DNA from: Oscillospiraceae bacterium
GTDB taxonomy: Bacteria > Bacillota > Clostridia > Oscillospirales > Ruminococcaceae
DNA: 64,000 nucleotides
Assembly: GCA_017439985.1 (NCBI GenBank)
Contig: JAFSIC010000007.1
Location: 62,001 to 126,000 of the forward strand
Reading direction: 5' to 3'
Below, piece by piece: positions 1 to 8,370 of the stretch. The notes below the pieces were generated by a model. The model ran no database searches. It worked only from the letters and a program-made list of their open reading frames with translations, and was not told the DNA's origin. Numbering within the stretch: the first letter of the stretch is position 1; every line of letters begins with the position of its first letter. The translations under genes and the position numbers were made by a program.

Positions 1-388
1 ATTTATCGTTGTTCGCGACAAAGACACTCTGCAGAAGATGTCCAAATGCCGCGCAGGCGGTGCAGGTATGCTGGAGGGCGCTGATGCTGCCATCGTTGTC
101 ATCGCTGACCCGGATAAAACCGATGTGTGGGTAGAAGATGCTTCCATCGCTATGGCAAATATGCATCTGGCTGCTGACGCTCTGGGAATCGGCAGCTGTT
201 GGATTCAGGGCAGACTGCGCGAAGCCGGTGATGGCCGCCTGACTGAGACCTACCTCCGCGAACTGCTCCACTATCCGGACACTTATCGTCTGGAAGCGAT
301 CCTCTCTCTGGGTATGCCGGCAAGCCACGCCCCTGCCTATGAGGACAGCGACCTTCTGATGGAAAAGATCCACTATGAACGCTACTAA
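1..388 (+). CDS. Nitroreductase family protein, C-terminal part
   Basis: The reading frame is open from base 2 and ends at 388, so the gene starts before the window; 128 residues are visible. The text resembles the C-terminal half of FMN-dependent nitroreductases: an acidic stretch (VEDASIAMANMHLAADALG) followed by GSCWIQG and a C-terminal ILSLGMPA segment, which in this family helps form the FMN site and dimer interface. The expected role is NAD(P)H-dependent reduction of nitro or quinone-like substrates in the cytoplasm. It lies 14 bases before the alpha-galactosidase on the same strand. The substrate cannot be told. Confidence 0.8.
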   Translation, partial: FIVVRDKDTLQKMSKCRAGGAGMLEGADAAIVVIADPDKTDVWVEDASIAMANMHLAADALGIGSCWIQGRLREAGDGRLTETYLRELLHYPDTYRLEAILSLGMPASHAPAYEDSDLLMEKIHYERY

Positions 389-402
389 TTAGGAGTGGTT
401 TT

Positions 403-2655
403 ATGATTCATGTACATCACTCCCAGCGAGGAGAACCGATTTTCCATTTGAAATCCGGGGACAGCTCCTATGTGCTGAGCGTGTTCCATGGCTATCTGCT
501 CCATCTCTACTGCGGCGCACAGGTTTCTGACGATGATTTGGAGTACCTGCTGGTGCAGATTCCTCATGACTCTGTTGTACCACGTCCATCTCATACATAC
601 GAGGAAAACAAATGGTTCTCCTGCGATGCGGCAACCTTTGAGTATCCCGCCAACGGCTGCGGCGACTTCCGCCCATCAGCAATCGCAGTAAAAATGATGG
701 AAGCTCACGGGAACAGCTCTGCCTTTGCCGGAACCACCGCCACCGATCTGCGCTATGTATCCTATGAAATCGTGAACGGCAAACCACAGGTAGACAAACA
801 GCCTGCTGTTTATGCTTCCGATGAAGAAGCGCAGACCCTCATCATCACCTGTGAGGACCCGGCTACCAAGCTGACTGTAAAACTCTATTACACCGCTTTC
901 CGTGACTTCTCCGCGATTTGCCGCAGAACCGTCATTGAAAACAGCTGCAAAGAGCAGCTTCCGCTGGATATTCTTCGTGCTTACAGCGCCAGCGTGGACT
1001 TCACCTCCATTGAGCCTCAGCCTCAGCTGCTGCATCTTTGGGGCACATGGGCAAGAGAGCGCCATGTAGAGCGCACACCGTTGGCTCACGGCACCGTTTC
1101 CGTGTCCAGCAAGCGCGGGGCATCCAGCCATTACCACAACCCATTTGCTGCTCTCGTCACCGAAGAGACCACCGAAACACATGGCATGGCCGTCGGTCTG
1201 TCTCTGATTTACTCCGGCAACTTTGAAATTTCCGCTGACACCGACCCTTACGGCACTGTCCGTCTGATGGCCGGCATCAATCCAAGCGACTTCACTTGGC
1301 GTCTGGAACCGGGAGAATCCTTTGTCACTCCGGAAGCGGTCCTCGTCTTCTCCGATGAAGGTCTGGGCAAAATGTCCCGAACCTTCCACAAGCTGTACCG
1401 CAGCCACCTCTGTCGTGGCGAATGGCGTGACAAAACCCGTCCTGTACTGGTCAACAACTGGGAAGCCACCTACTTCGACTTTGACGACGAAAAAATCCTT
1501 TCCATCGCCAAAGAAGCTGCCGACTGCGGCATCGAAATGTTCGTGCTGGATGACGGTTGGTTCGGTCAGCGCAACAGCGATAAGAGCTCTCTGGGAGACT
1601 GGTTCGTAAACGAAGATAAAATTCGCTGCGGAATGAAAAAGCTGGTGGAGCAAATCAATGCTCTGGGCTTGAAATTCGGTCTCTGGTTCGAGCCGGAGAT
1701 GGTCTCCCCTGTCAGTGAACTGTATAAGGCCCACCCGGACTGGTGTCTGCACATCGAAGGCCGCGAGAAATCCATCGCCCGCGACCAGTATGTGCTGGAT
1801 ATGACCCGCCAGGATGTGCGAGATTATCTCTTCGAGCGCATGTCTGCCATTCTCTCCTCTGCCAACATTGAGTATGTGAAGTGGGACTTCAACCGCAACC
1901 TGACTGAAGTGGGCAGCGGCTGGCTCCCTGCCGAACGCCGACAGGAAACCTTCCACCGCTTTGTTCTGGGTACTTATGAGCTGCTTGACCGCCTGACTAC
2001 TGCCTTCCCGCAGATTCTGCTGGAAGGTTGCTCCAGCGGTGGCGGACGCTATGACCCGGCGATGCTCTACTATTCTCCGCAGTATTGGACCAGCGATGAC
2101 ACCGATGCCATGGAGCGCGTAGACATTCAGCTGGGCACCTCCATGGTTTACCCTGCCTCTTCCATGAGCTGTCATGTGTCTGCCTGCCCGAATCACCAGA
2201 CCGGTAGAATGACCTCCTTCCGCACCCGCGGTCATGTTGCTATGGGCGGTGCTTTCGGTTACGAGCTGGATCTGACCGCTCTCTCCGATGAGGAGAAAGA
2301 GCTGATCCGTCAGCAGGTGGATGAGTATCACCGCTACTACAATGTCATCAACCGCGGCGACCTCTATCGCCTGATTATGCCGAATGATACTTACAACGGC
2401 AAACAGGGCAAGTGCGCCGCATGGATGTATGTTTCCGAGGACAAGTCTGAGGCTCTGCTGACCTTTGTTGTCATGCGTACCTCTGTGAAACCGGTGTACT
2501 TCCTGAAGCTGCAGGGTCTTGACCCAATGGCTCAGTACCGTGACGAGGAAAGTGGAAGAATCTACCACGGCGACACACTGATGAAGGCCGGCCTGAATCT
2601 GACTCGCCGCTATACAGACGGAGACTCTATGGTGGTTCATCTGAAAAAAGTATAA
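403..2655 (+). CDS. Alpha-galactosidase, GH36
   Basis: A 750-residue protein of usual length for bacterial GH36 alpha-galactosidases (AgaA/MelA/RafA type), which hydrolyse terminal alpha-1,6-galactose from melibiose, raffinose or galactomannan. The KWDFNR motif places the catalytic nucleophile at about Asp495, and CSSGGG followed by WTSDDTDA places the acid/base at about Asp565; the 70-residue gap fits the family. An N-terminal beta-sandwich precedes the barrel. There is no signal peptide, so the enzyme is cytoplasmic. The start is set by AGGAG eight bases upstream. No sugar transporter is adjacent; the ABC transporter at 27.8-33.2 kb is a possible partner, by inference only. Confidence 0.93.
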   Translation: MIHVHHSQRGEPIFHLKSGDSSYVLSVFHGYLLHLYCGAQVSDDDLEYLLVQIPHDSVVPRPSHTYEENKWFSCDAATFEYPANGCGDFRPSAIAVKMMEAHGNSSAFAGTTATDLRYVSYEIVNGKPQVDKQPAVYASDEEAQTLIITCEDPATKLTVKLYYTAFRDFSAICRRTVIENSCKEQLPLDILRAYSASVDFTSIEPQPQLLHLWGTWARERHVERTPLAHGTVSVSSKRGASSHYHNPFAALVTEETTETHGMAVGLSLIYSGNFEISADTDPYGTVRLMAGINPSDFTWRLEPGESFVTPEAVLVFSDEGLGKMSRTFHKLYRSHLCRGEWRDKTRPVLVNNWEATYFDFDDEKILSIAKEAADCGIEMFVLDDGWFGQRNSDKSSLGDWFVNEDKIRCGMKKLVEQINALGLKFGLWFEPEMVSPVSELYKAHPDWCLHIEGREKSIARDQYVLDMTRQDVRDYLFERMSAILSSANIEYVKWDFNRNLTEVGSGWLPAERRQETFHRFVLGTYELLDRLTTAFPQILLEGCSSGGGRYDPAMLYYSPQYWTSDDTDAMERVDIQLGTSMVYPASSMSCHVSACPNHQTGRMTSFRTRGHVAMGGAFGYELDLTALSDEEKELIRQQVDEYHRYYNVINRGDLYRLIMPNDTYNGKQGKCAAWMYVSEDKSEALLTFVVMRTSVKPVYFLKLQGLDPMAQYRDEESGRIYHGDTLMKAGLNLTRRYTDGDSMVVHLKKV

Positions 2656-2691
2656 ATTCTGCATATTTTCTACAAAAAGACGACTGTACGC

Positions 2692-2720
2692 TTGAAATGG
2701 ACTGTCATTCGGTGTATGAT
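2692..2720 (+). promoter_or_regulatory. Sigma-A type promoter for the DUF1508 gene
   Basis: TTGAAA (2692-2697), 17-base spacer, TATGAT (2715-2720). It lies 54 bases before the ATG at 2774 and after the galactosidase stop, so the small gene has its own promoter. Confidence 0.7.
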
Positions 2721-2773
2721 AAAAGTGGTAACCAATTTTGGTTCTGATTTTATGCACAACAGGAGGAAAACTC

Positions 2774-3142
2774 ATGGGAAAATTCGTTATTCGTGAAACC
2801 AAAACCGGCATTAAATTCGATCTGAAAGCAACCAACGGTCAGGTAATCCTGACTTCCGAAGTATACACCACCAAAGCTGCTTGCGTAAACGGCATTGAAA
2901 GCGTTGCTAAAAATGCTCCAATCGCTGCTGTGGAAGACCAGACCAAAGAGGGCTTCGCAAAAGAGAAACATCCAAAATTCGAAATTTATACCGATAACTC
3001 CGGTGAGTTCCGCTTCCGCCTGAAAGCAACCAACGGTCAGATCATCGGTGTCAGCGAAGGCTACAAAGCTCATGAAAGCTGCGTAAACGGCGTAGAATCT
3101 GTTAAGAAAAACTCTGTTGACGCTCCTGTCGTTGAAGAATAA
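2774..3142 (+). CDS. DUF1508 (UPF0339/YegP-like) tandem-repeat protein
   Basis: A 122-residue protein made of two copies of the DUF1508 unit, each with FRLKATNGQ or FDLKATNGQ followed by a Cys-Val-Asn-Gly turn and VES/IES. This is the usual two-repeat architecture of YegP-like proteins, whose function is not known; some have been linked to stress or replication. The start at 2774 is chosen because AGGAGG lies just upstream and the first repeat begins directly after; an earlier in-frame start at 2738 would lie only 18 bases after the -10 box. A terminator follows. Confidence 0.85.
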   Translation: MGKFVIRETKTGIKFDLKATNGQVILTSEVYTTKAACVNGIESVAKNAPIAAVEDQTKEGFAKEKHPKFEIYTDNSGEFRFRLKATNGQIIGVSEGYKAHESCVNGVESVKKNSVDAPVVEE

Positions 3143-3150
3143 AACATACA

Positions 3151-3184
3151 AAAAAGCTCCCGAAATTCGGGAGCTTTTTCTTTT
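3151..3184. terminator. Bidirectional rho-independent terminator
   Basis: AAAAAGCTCCCGAA and TTCGGGAGCTTTTT form a long hairpin with T tracts on both strands. It ends the DUF1508 gene and the converging rnf operon. Confidence 0.9.
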
Positions 3185-3187
3185 GCT

Positions 3188-4342
3188 TTAATGCAGAATA
3201 TAGTGATCGATTTCAGCAGCAGTCACAGCGTCCAGCTGTTCCTCGCTGTCGATAAGTACCGCAAAATCAGCCGTTGGCTGCTGCATTTTTGCCGCAGAAA
3301 GTGCGTTTGAAATCTCTTCTGCGGACAGACCGCTCAGGTCGATGACACAGCGGCTTTCCAGCAATTCCAGCACATCACCGCCGTAAGGACGGGCATCACC
3401 GCCAAACTCTGCCGCCGGATACTCGATCCACAGATCCATACCCAACTGCTTCGCATATTCACGGAACAGGTCATCCGCTTCTTTGAGGCAGTCCTGTTTT
3501 GACTGACCATCGTCATAGACAAAGTCCATCATTTCCATGGAATAACCGATCGGGAAACGGAATTCTCTCAGTACGATTTCCTCGAAACCGATGTCAGCTG
3601 CGTCATCCAGCAGCTTGCAGATATAATCTCTCGCCAGCGGAGAATAAGGGTTCAGCCAGGATTTGCCGCCGGCGTCCAGTGCGTTGTCCAGCCAGAAGCT
3701 TTCGGTGCCCTGATACAGAATACCGGCGTAGGTTTCTGCCTGCTGGAAACGACGATCCATGAACGTATAGATGGATGCGATCGGCTTCAGACCGGCTGCC
3801 TTGATCTGCTGCACAGCGGCCTCCAAATCAATGGTGTGACCGGTGTAGTAATCGTCAAAACCTTCTTTGTACTGGATCGGATAGAGCAGCCAACCGTCAC
3901 GATCTTTCAGATCAAACATGACACTGTCCATACCGGAGGCTTTTGCGGCTTCGATGGCTTTCACAAAGAGTTCAGAATCCATCACGGTTTCTTCCTTGAG
4001 GTAGGCGGTTTTCTTTGCAGGAGTCGTTACTTCCAGAATAATTTCTTCCTTCGGTTTCTCCAACGGAGGAGTCACTGCAGGAGTCTGAGGCTGTTCTTCT
4101 TTCTGAGCCGGTTCGGAAACCGGAGGCGGAGTTTCGTTCTCCGGCTGCTCCTGCTGTTCAAAGGTCGGCAGTGACGGAAGCTCAAAGTCCGCCAGCCAGC
4201 TGCTGAGCGGCTGATACAGCTTCCAGCCCAAGAACAGAACCAAGGCGATGGCTCCGAGGGTCAGCACCCAGCGAAGGATAATGCTGCTGATGGAACGGCG
4301 GTAAATTCGCTTATATGATTTGATTTTATAGGAACGTGCCAT
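3188..4342 (-). CDS. Membrane-anchored putative glycoside hydrolase (DUF4015-like)
   Basis: 384 residues. A basic N-terminus is followed by one membrane segment (about residues 22-43), a Pro/Glu-rich linker (about 55-105) and a domain resembling the PF13200/DUF4015 putative glycoside-hydrolase barrel, with SVMFDLKDRDGWLLY, PIASIYTFMDRR and VLREFRFP. It is predicted to be anchored with the domain outside the cell. It follows rnfA by 13 bases on the same strand with its own GGAGGG site, so it is the last gene of the rnf-like operon. A polysaccharide role is inferred only from the fold family; no catalytic residue is assigned. Confidence 0.7.
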   Translation of the reverse strand: MARSYKIKSYKRIYRRSISSIILRWVLTLGAIALVLFLGWKLYQPLSSWLADFELPSLPTFEQQEQPENETPPPVSEPAQKEEQPQTPAVTPPLEKPKEEIILEVTTPAKKTAYLKEETVMDSELFVKAIEAAKASGMDSVMFDLKDRDGWLLYPIQYKEGFDDYYTGHTIDLEAAVQQIKAAGLKPIASIYTFMDRRFQQAETYAGILYQGTESFWLDNALDAGGKSWLNPYSPLARDYICKLLDDAADIGFEEIVLREFRFPIGYSMEMMDFVYDDGQSKQDCLKEADDLFREYAKQLGMDLWIEYPAAEFGGDARPYGGDVLELLESRCVIDLSGLSAEEISNALSAAKMQQPTADFAVLIDSEEQLDAVTAAEIDHYILH

Positions 4343-4355
4343 CCGTCACCCTCCA

Positions 4356-4946
4356 TTACGCCGGCAGCTGGTTGCCTGTCAGGCCAACCAAAGCCAGGGC
4401 GATCAAACCTGCGGTAATCAGCTGCAGCGGAAGACCGCGGAAGGATTTCGGTGCGTTACAGCTGCTCAGACGCTGACGCAGACTCCAAATCAGCAGCAGA
4501 GCGGCTGTAAAACCAACACCTGCACCCAGATGGTAGGTCAGAGCTTTTGCCAAGCTGTCCAATTCCACATCTTTTGCGGAGAGCAGCAGACTACCCAGTG
4601 TTGCACAGTTAAAAGCAGCAAAAGGCAGGTATTTTCCCAGTTTCTCAAAGAAATTTGCTGCGTATTTTCCCATCAGGAAATATGCAGCGGAATAAACCAG
4701 AACCAAAGTCAGCAGATGTGCAATACCGCTGATGTAGTTGTACAGGACCGTTCCCGCAATCAGACGGTTGACCCCGTAAGCCAAGAAACCGGCCACGGTC
4801 AGAATCAGAGTGCTCAGTCCGCCGTAAGTCAGCAGTTTCTTCGGGTCACGGTTGATACGGCTCATGTTGCCGAAATCAAAGGCACGGGCAAAGAACAGGT
4901 TTTCTGCTGCCAAAGCCGCAGAAAAAACAGCAATCAATTCCATCAT
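4356..4946 (-). CDS. rnfA: RnfA-like membrane subunit lacking the first cluster cysteine
   Basis: 196 residues with about six membrane segments, collinear with RnfA/RsxA/NqrE. In the family two cysteines, one in the LGxCPFxG loop and one in TNCAxLG, help hold the intramembrane [2Fe-2S] cluster. Here the second is kept (FNCATLG, Cys114), but the first loop reads AFDFGNM with Gly26 where Cys is expected. The C-terminal PKSFRGLPLQLITAGL stretch is typical of RnfA. The start overlaps the rnfE stop as ATGA. The family call is firm; conventional electron-transfer function is doubtful. Confidence 0.85.
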   Translation of the reverse strand: MMELIAVFSAALAAENLFFARAFDFGNMSRINRDPKKLLTYGGLSTLILTVAGFLAYGVNRLIAGTVLYNYISGIAHLLTLVLVYSAAYFLMGKYAANFFEKLGKYLPFAAFNCATLGSLLLSAKDVELDSLAKALTYHLGAGVGFTAALLLIWSLRQRLSSCNAPKSFRGLPLQLITAGLIALALVGLTGNQLPA

Positions 4947-5746
4947 TTGTTATCCTGCTCCTTTCCTAATACTGTTTCGGTGATTTGTTCCACCAGTTGT
5001 TCAGCGCTTTCTTCCTCATGGATGAGTTCTTTCTCATCCATGATTTTTTTCGGTTCTTTTTCGTTTTTCTCAAAGATACCTGCAACCTTCGCTTTCAGCT
5101 TTGGCCAACCATCACGAAGCCAGAACTGAACAGAGAGGATAGTTCTGTGGAGCTTTTTGCCCAGAGCAGCCAGGAAGCCCAGCAGAATAAAGCCCAAACC
5201 GGAGACCATAACGCCGGAGAAGCGGATTTTCATAAAGGTCAGCGGTTTATTCCAGATGGTACCGTAGCCCAGCACTTCACGGATACAACCCATCAGCACC
5301 AGAACAAGAACCACACCCAGCCACATTCTGATGAGGGTCAGAAGAGCGCGGACAGGTTCCTTTTCTTTACATTTTTCTTTTACTGTGAACAGCAGGGAGC
5401 TGACACAGAACAAGGAGAAATACACACCCACGGAGTCCATCAATGCCGGAGAAAGGCTGCCTGTAATCAGGCGGGTCGGCATCAGAAAAACAGCAGACAG
5501 CAGGGCACAGATCGGATAATCCAGCCATTGAAGCTGCTGTGGGATCCATTTCATTACATAAGGAAGCAGCAGCGCCGCCGGGATCAGCGCCATCAGCGCG
5601 CCGATGGATAAGCCCACTGCGGTCTGCAGGCTGGTGCAGGCTACCACAGCAAATGGCAGAGCCAAACCCAGAGTCAGAATCGGATTCTGCAGAAAAATTC
5701 CCTTTGTTGCAAGGAGAAAGCGTCGGTACCAGTTATTTTTACTCAT
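4943..5746 (-). CDS. rnfE: RnfE-like membrane subunit with extended acidic tail
   Basis: 267 residues from ATG at 5746; a GTG at 5752 is an alternative with better spacing to AAGGAG. Six membrane segments and the MGCIREVLGYGT motif match RnfE/RsxE/NqrD. The family's first cluster cysteine (LGxCP) is replaced: the sequence reads LGLALPF. The second Cys appears kept in SLFCVSS. A charged C-terminal tail of about 50 residues (EKNEKEPKKIMDEKE and onward) goes beyond the usual length. The start lies inside the end of rnfD, so translation is probably coupled. Confidence 0.82.
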   Translation of the reverse strand: MSKNNWYRRFLLATKGIFLQNPILTLGLALPFAVVACTSLQTAVGLSIGALMALIPAALLLPYVMKWIPQQLQWLDYPICALLSAVFLMPTRLITGSLSPALMDSVGVYFSLFCVSSLLFTVKEKCKEKEPVRALLTLIRMWLGVVLVLVLMGCIREVLGYGTIWNKPLTFMKIRFSGVMVSGLGFILLGFLAALGKKLHRTILSVQFWLRDGWPKLKAKVAGIFEKNEKEPKKIMDEKELIHEEESAEQLVEQITETVLGKEQDNK

Positions 5747-6719
5747 CTTCACTGCCGGTCACGCTCCTTTCCACAATATGTCCCTGCTCCACCAGTCGAT
5801 CAAAGAGCGGGGTGAAGGCGTTCGTCAGCAGAAGAGCGAAGACTGCACTGTTCAGTACAACGCCGTAATAACGGAACAACATGGTGATGACTGCCGCCGT
5901 CATGGCATACAGCACTTTACCCATCGGGCGTTTCGGCAGAGTCACAGGTTCAGTCAGCATATAAACCGCCACAAACATCAAAGAACCGGCAACCAGCTCC
6001 ACAATAATGGATTCGGCAGCACTCAGATTTTCATGATGAACGCGGGACGCGAACAGGCTGATGGTTGCCAGATAGGTCAGCGGAACATACCACTTGACAT
6101 TGCGGCGGATCAGCAGGTATATGAGACAGGCGGCAATGACTAAGATGTTTGTGGTTCCCATCGGACCTGCAAAGTTACCCAAGGCCAGCTGTTCCATCGA
6201 AATGGTAGGGATCGCTCCCATTTTCAGAAGAGAAGCCGCGCCCTGAGTCAGTTTCACGGTTTCATCTACGGTCATAGGCAGAGTTTCCAGCGGGATCGGG
6301 TAGTTAGCGAGCTGATCTCCGAAGCATAAGGTCACAAAAGCCAAGCCGGCTGCTGCAGGGTTGAACAGGTTGTGGCCCGTGCCGCCGTACGGGAATTTAA
6401 CCACGAAAATAGCAAACAGGGCAGCGATGATCGGAATATAATACGGCACCGAAGCAGGCATCAGCAGAGCAATGATCATGCCGGTCACCACAGGGCTTGC
6501 GTCCCACCACTCCAGTCCTCTGCCGCTGCAAAGATCGCTAATCCAATTTGCCGCAACTGCTGCAATAACAGTGAATGCACCCACGGCCAGCGAGCGCATA
6601 CCATAATAGAAGCAGGCCATGAAGAAGGGAGGGATCAGTGCGATAGCAGTGTCCAGCATCAGCATCGGGCTGCGTTCTTCCGCACGAATGTATGGGAAGG
6701 GTTTAGCGTTCATTTTCAT
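5739..6719 (-). CDS. rnfD: RnfD-like membrane subunit, flavin-linkage threonine not evident
   Basis: 326 residues with eight or more membrane segments, collinear with RnfD/NqrB; FPYGGTGHNLFNPAAAG is a clear family signature. In RnfD/NqrB an FMN is covalently bound to Thr in an SGAT-like motif. The matching region here reads LTQGAASLL, with Ala at the expected Thr and Ser next to it, so flavinylation is uncertain. It overlaps rnfC by 17 bases and has AGGAGGT upstream. It is followed directly by rnfE; in standard operons rnfG lies between them. Confidence 0.87.
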   Translation of the reverse strand: MKMNAKPFPYIRAEERSPMLMLDTAIALIPPFFMACFYYGMRSLAVGAFTVIAAVAANWISDLCSGRGLEWWDASPVVTGMIIALLMPASVPYYIPIIAALFAIFVVKFPYGGTGHNLFNPAAAGLAFVTLCFGDQLANYPIPLETLPMTVDETVKLTQGAASLLKMGAIPTISMEQLALGNFAGPMGTTNILVIAACLIYLLIRRNVKWYVPLTYLATISLFASRVHHENLSAAESIIVELVAGSLMFVAVYMLTEPVTLPKRPMGKVLYAMTAAVITMLFRYYGVVLNSAVFALLLTNAFTPLFDRLVEQGHIVERSVTGSEDE

Positions 6720-7779
6720 TGCCCTTCACCTCCTGTTTATTGCAATTCCATTTTTCTTTTCGGCTCTGGATCATTTCACAGAGCTCCAGGCGGGACGGAC
6801 AGATATAGCTGCAGGCAGCACAGCCAATGCAGCGATCCATTCCCAGAAGCTTCGCACTTTCTCGGCGGTTGACGGAGATCGTGCGATACAATTCCATTGG
6901 ATTCAGACCCTCCGGGCAAACCTCAAGGCAGCGTCCGCAGCCGATGCAGTCCATACGGCGCAGATTTGGCTTGCTTTCCTTGATGGCGATGATCGCATTG
7001 GTGTTTGGGCGAACCAAAGTGTTGTCCGCATCCAAAACAGCAATGCCTTTCATAGCGCTGCCGATCGCCAGATAGGTCGGGTCGGTGATCAGACCACAGC
7101 GGTCAATCAGTGCGGATACCGGTGTACCGATGGTCACTTCCAGATTGGCAGGGTTACCGATGCAGTTGCCCGCTACCGTCACAAAGCAGCTGCTCTGAAC
7201 GGTACCCTCTTTTGCCGCACGCGCCAGATGGATCAGCGCACAAACGCCAACAGTCAGCACATCATCACCCAAGCGGCGCACTGCACGTTTTTCCATTGGA
7301 TATTTGCCGCCCATTTTTCGCACAGGGAACTCCTCGATTTTGGTCGGGATACGGCAATTCAGGTAATACATTTCTTTATAGACTGCAAATTCCGCACTTT
7401 TCGGCTGCAGGGCAGTCTGAAGCAAACGCAAACCATAGGCCGCATCTGCACTGAGTTTCATCATTGGGTTGGTCTGGCTGGATACATACGGCTCGTCATC
7501 GATGGCATCCGCCACAATGCGGTTACAGGGTTTGGTCAGCCATTTACGAAGGATCTTCGCCAGTGGTTTGCCATCCTGCTCGTCGATGATATTCGCCTCC
7601 TCGCTGAGACGGATCAGACGCTCCAGCGTCACGGTCTCTCCCTCTTTCAGAGCCTCCGCCGTTGCCGATGTCGGCTGAGAGGAGAAGAACTGCTGCAGGT
7701 CGCGGGACAGCGCCGGTTCTTTTTTCTGCTCCAGAATCACACCTTTACGACTCCAGAACTTCAAATTATGTAAATTCAA
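6703..7779 (-). CDS. rnfC: Truncated RnfC-like subunit with two 4Fe-4S motifs
   Basis: 358 residues if translation starts at TTG 7779, ten bases after AAAGGAGG; longer forms would run into the divergent gene and lack a ribosome site. Typical RnfC is near 440 residues or more. The C-terminal half is clear: VTVAGNCIGNPANLEVTIGTPV, then CIGCGRCLEVCP and CIGCAACSYICP, each able to bind a [4Fe-4S] cluster. The N-terminal region is shortened, and the glycine-rich GGAGFP motif of the NADH/FMN domain is missing; the matching position reads EANIIDEQDGKPL, then DDEPY in place of AECEPY. NADH oxidation by this subunit is therefore doubtful. Confidence 0.83.
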   Translation of the reverse strand: MNLHNLKFWSRKGVILEQKKEPALSRDLQQFFSSQPTSATAEALKEGETVTLERLIRLSEEANIIDEQDGKPLAKILRKWLTKPCNRIVADAIDDEPYVSSQTNPMMKLSADAAYGLRLLQTALQPKSAEFAVYKEMYYLNCRIPTKIEEFPVRKMGGKYPMEKRAVRRLGDDVLTVGVCALIHLARAAKEGTVQSSCFVTVAGNCIGNPANLEVTIGTPVSALIDRCGLITDPTYLAIGSAMKGIAVLDADNTLVRPNTNAIIAIKESKPNLRRMDCIGCGRCLEVCPEGLNPMELYRTISVNRRESAKLLGMDRCIGCAACSYICPSRLELCEMIQSRKEKWNCNKQEVKGNENER

Positions 7780-7839
7780 AAGGATTCTTCCTCCTTTGCA
7801 TTGGATTTCGATTTTATTGTATGGAAAGGACTGGCTGCC

Positions 7840-8370
7840 ATGGAAATCAAGCGGATCTCCGCGCACACTTTGTCCATTTATCTGGATGCCTCTGATCTGG
7901 ACGAACTGGACATCACTTATGAAGCCCTCGATGTTCTTTGTCCCCACACCCGCCTTGTCATTCGTCAGCTGCTGGAAACCGCACTGGCTCAGACCGGCTT
8001 TGACCCCAAAGGCGAACGGCTTCTCATCGAAGCCTATCCGGTGGAGGACGAGGGCTGTCTACTCTTATTTACTCTTGCTCAGGTGAAACAGGAAGACAGG
8101 GTCAGATCCGCGGAACCGACCCTGTTTCTGTTTTCTTCCTTTGATCTGCTGCGGCAAGCTTGCCGTCAGCTGGATCCACTGCTCTCTTCTTCCCTATATT
8201 GGCAGAACGGACAGTATATTTTAGCTCTTCAGGGACAGACTTGTCCTCTCGGAGCAGCTGCCGCCGACAGTGAATTACTGCTGGCGGAACTGGTGGAGAA
8301 CGACTGCTGCCTTCTCAAAGAGAACGCCGTATCGCTCCTGAATCAATACTTTAATGAACGAAGAAATTAG
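7840..8370 (+). CDS. MecA-like ClpC adaptor
   Basis: 176 residues. The N-terminus (MEIKRISAHTLSIYLDASDL, then FDPKGERLLIEAYPVEDEG) matches the MecA/NegReg family, which hands substrates to the ClpCP protease in Bacillota. The C-terminal domain is short compared with B. subtilis MecA (about 218 residues). The ATG at 7840 follows AAAGGA by nine bases; an in-frame TTG at 7801 lacks a site. It is divergent from rnfC with 60 bases between the starts, and its stop overlaps the rpe stop by three to four bases. Confidence 0.75.
   Translation: MEIKRISAHTLSIYLDASDLDELDITYEALDVLCPHTRLVIRQLLETALAQTGFDPKGERLLIEAYPVEDEGCLLLFTLAQVKQEDRVRSAEPTLFLFSSFDLLRQACRQLDPLLSSSLYWQNGQYILALQGQTCPLGAAAADSELLLAELVENDCCLLKENAVSLLNQYFNERRN

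Noticed and set aside
676..2835. 719-residue open frame antisense to the alpha-galactosidase
   Set aside because: It follows the codon pattern of the real gene on the other strand, has low-complexity His/Gln/Val composition and no ribosome site; the sense protein has all GH36 motifs.
5739..5752. Possible frameshift hiding rnfG between rnfD and rnfE
   Set aside because: rnfD ends with a normal C-terminus and rnfE starts within it; there is no space or leftover RnfG-like text in any frame.
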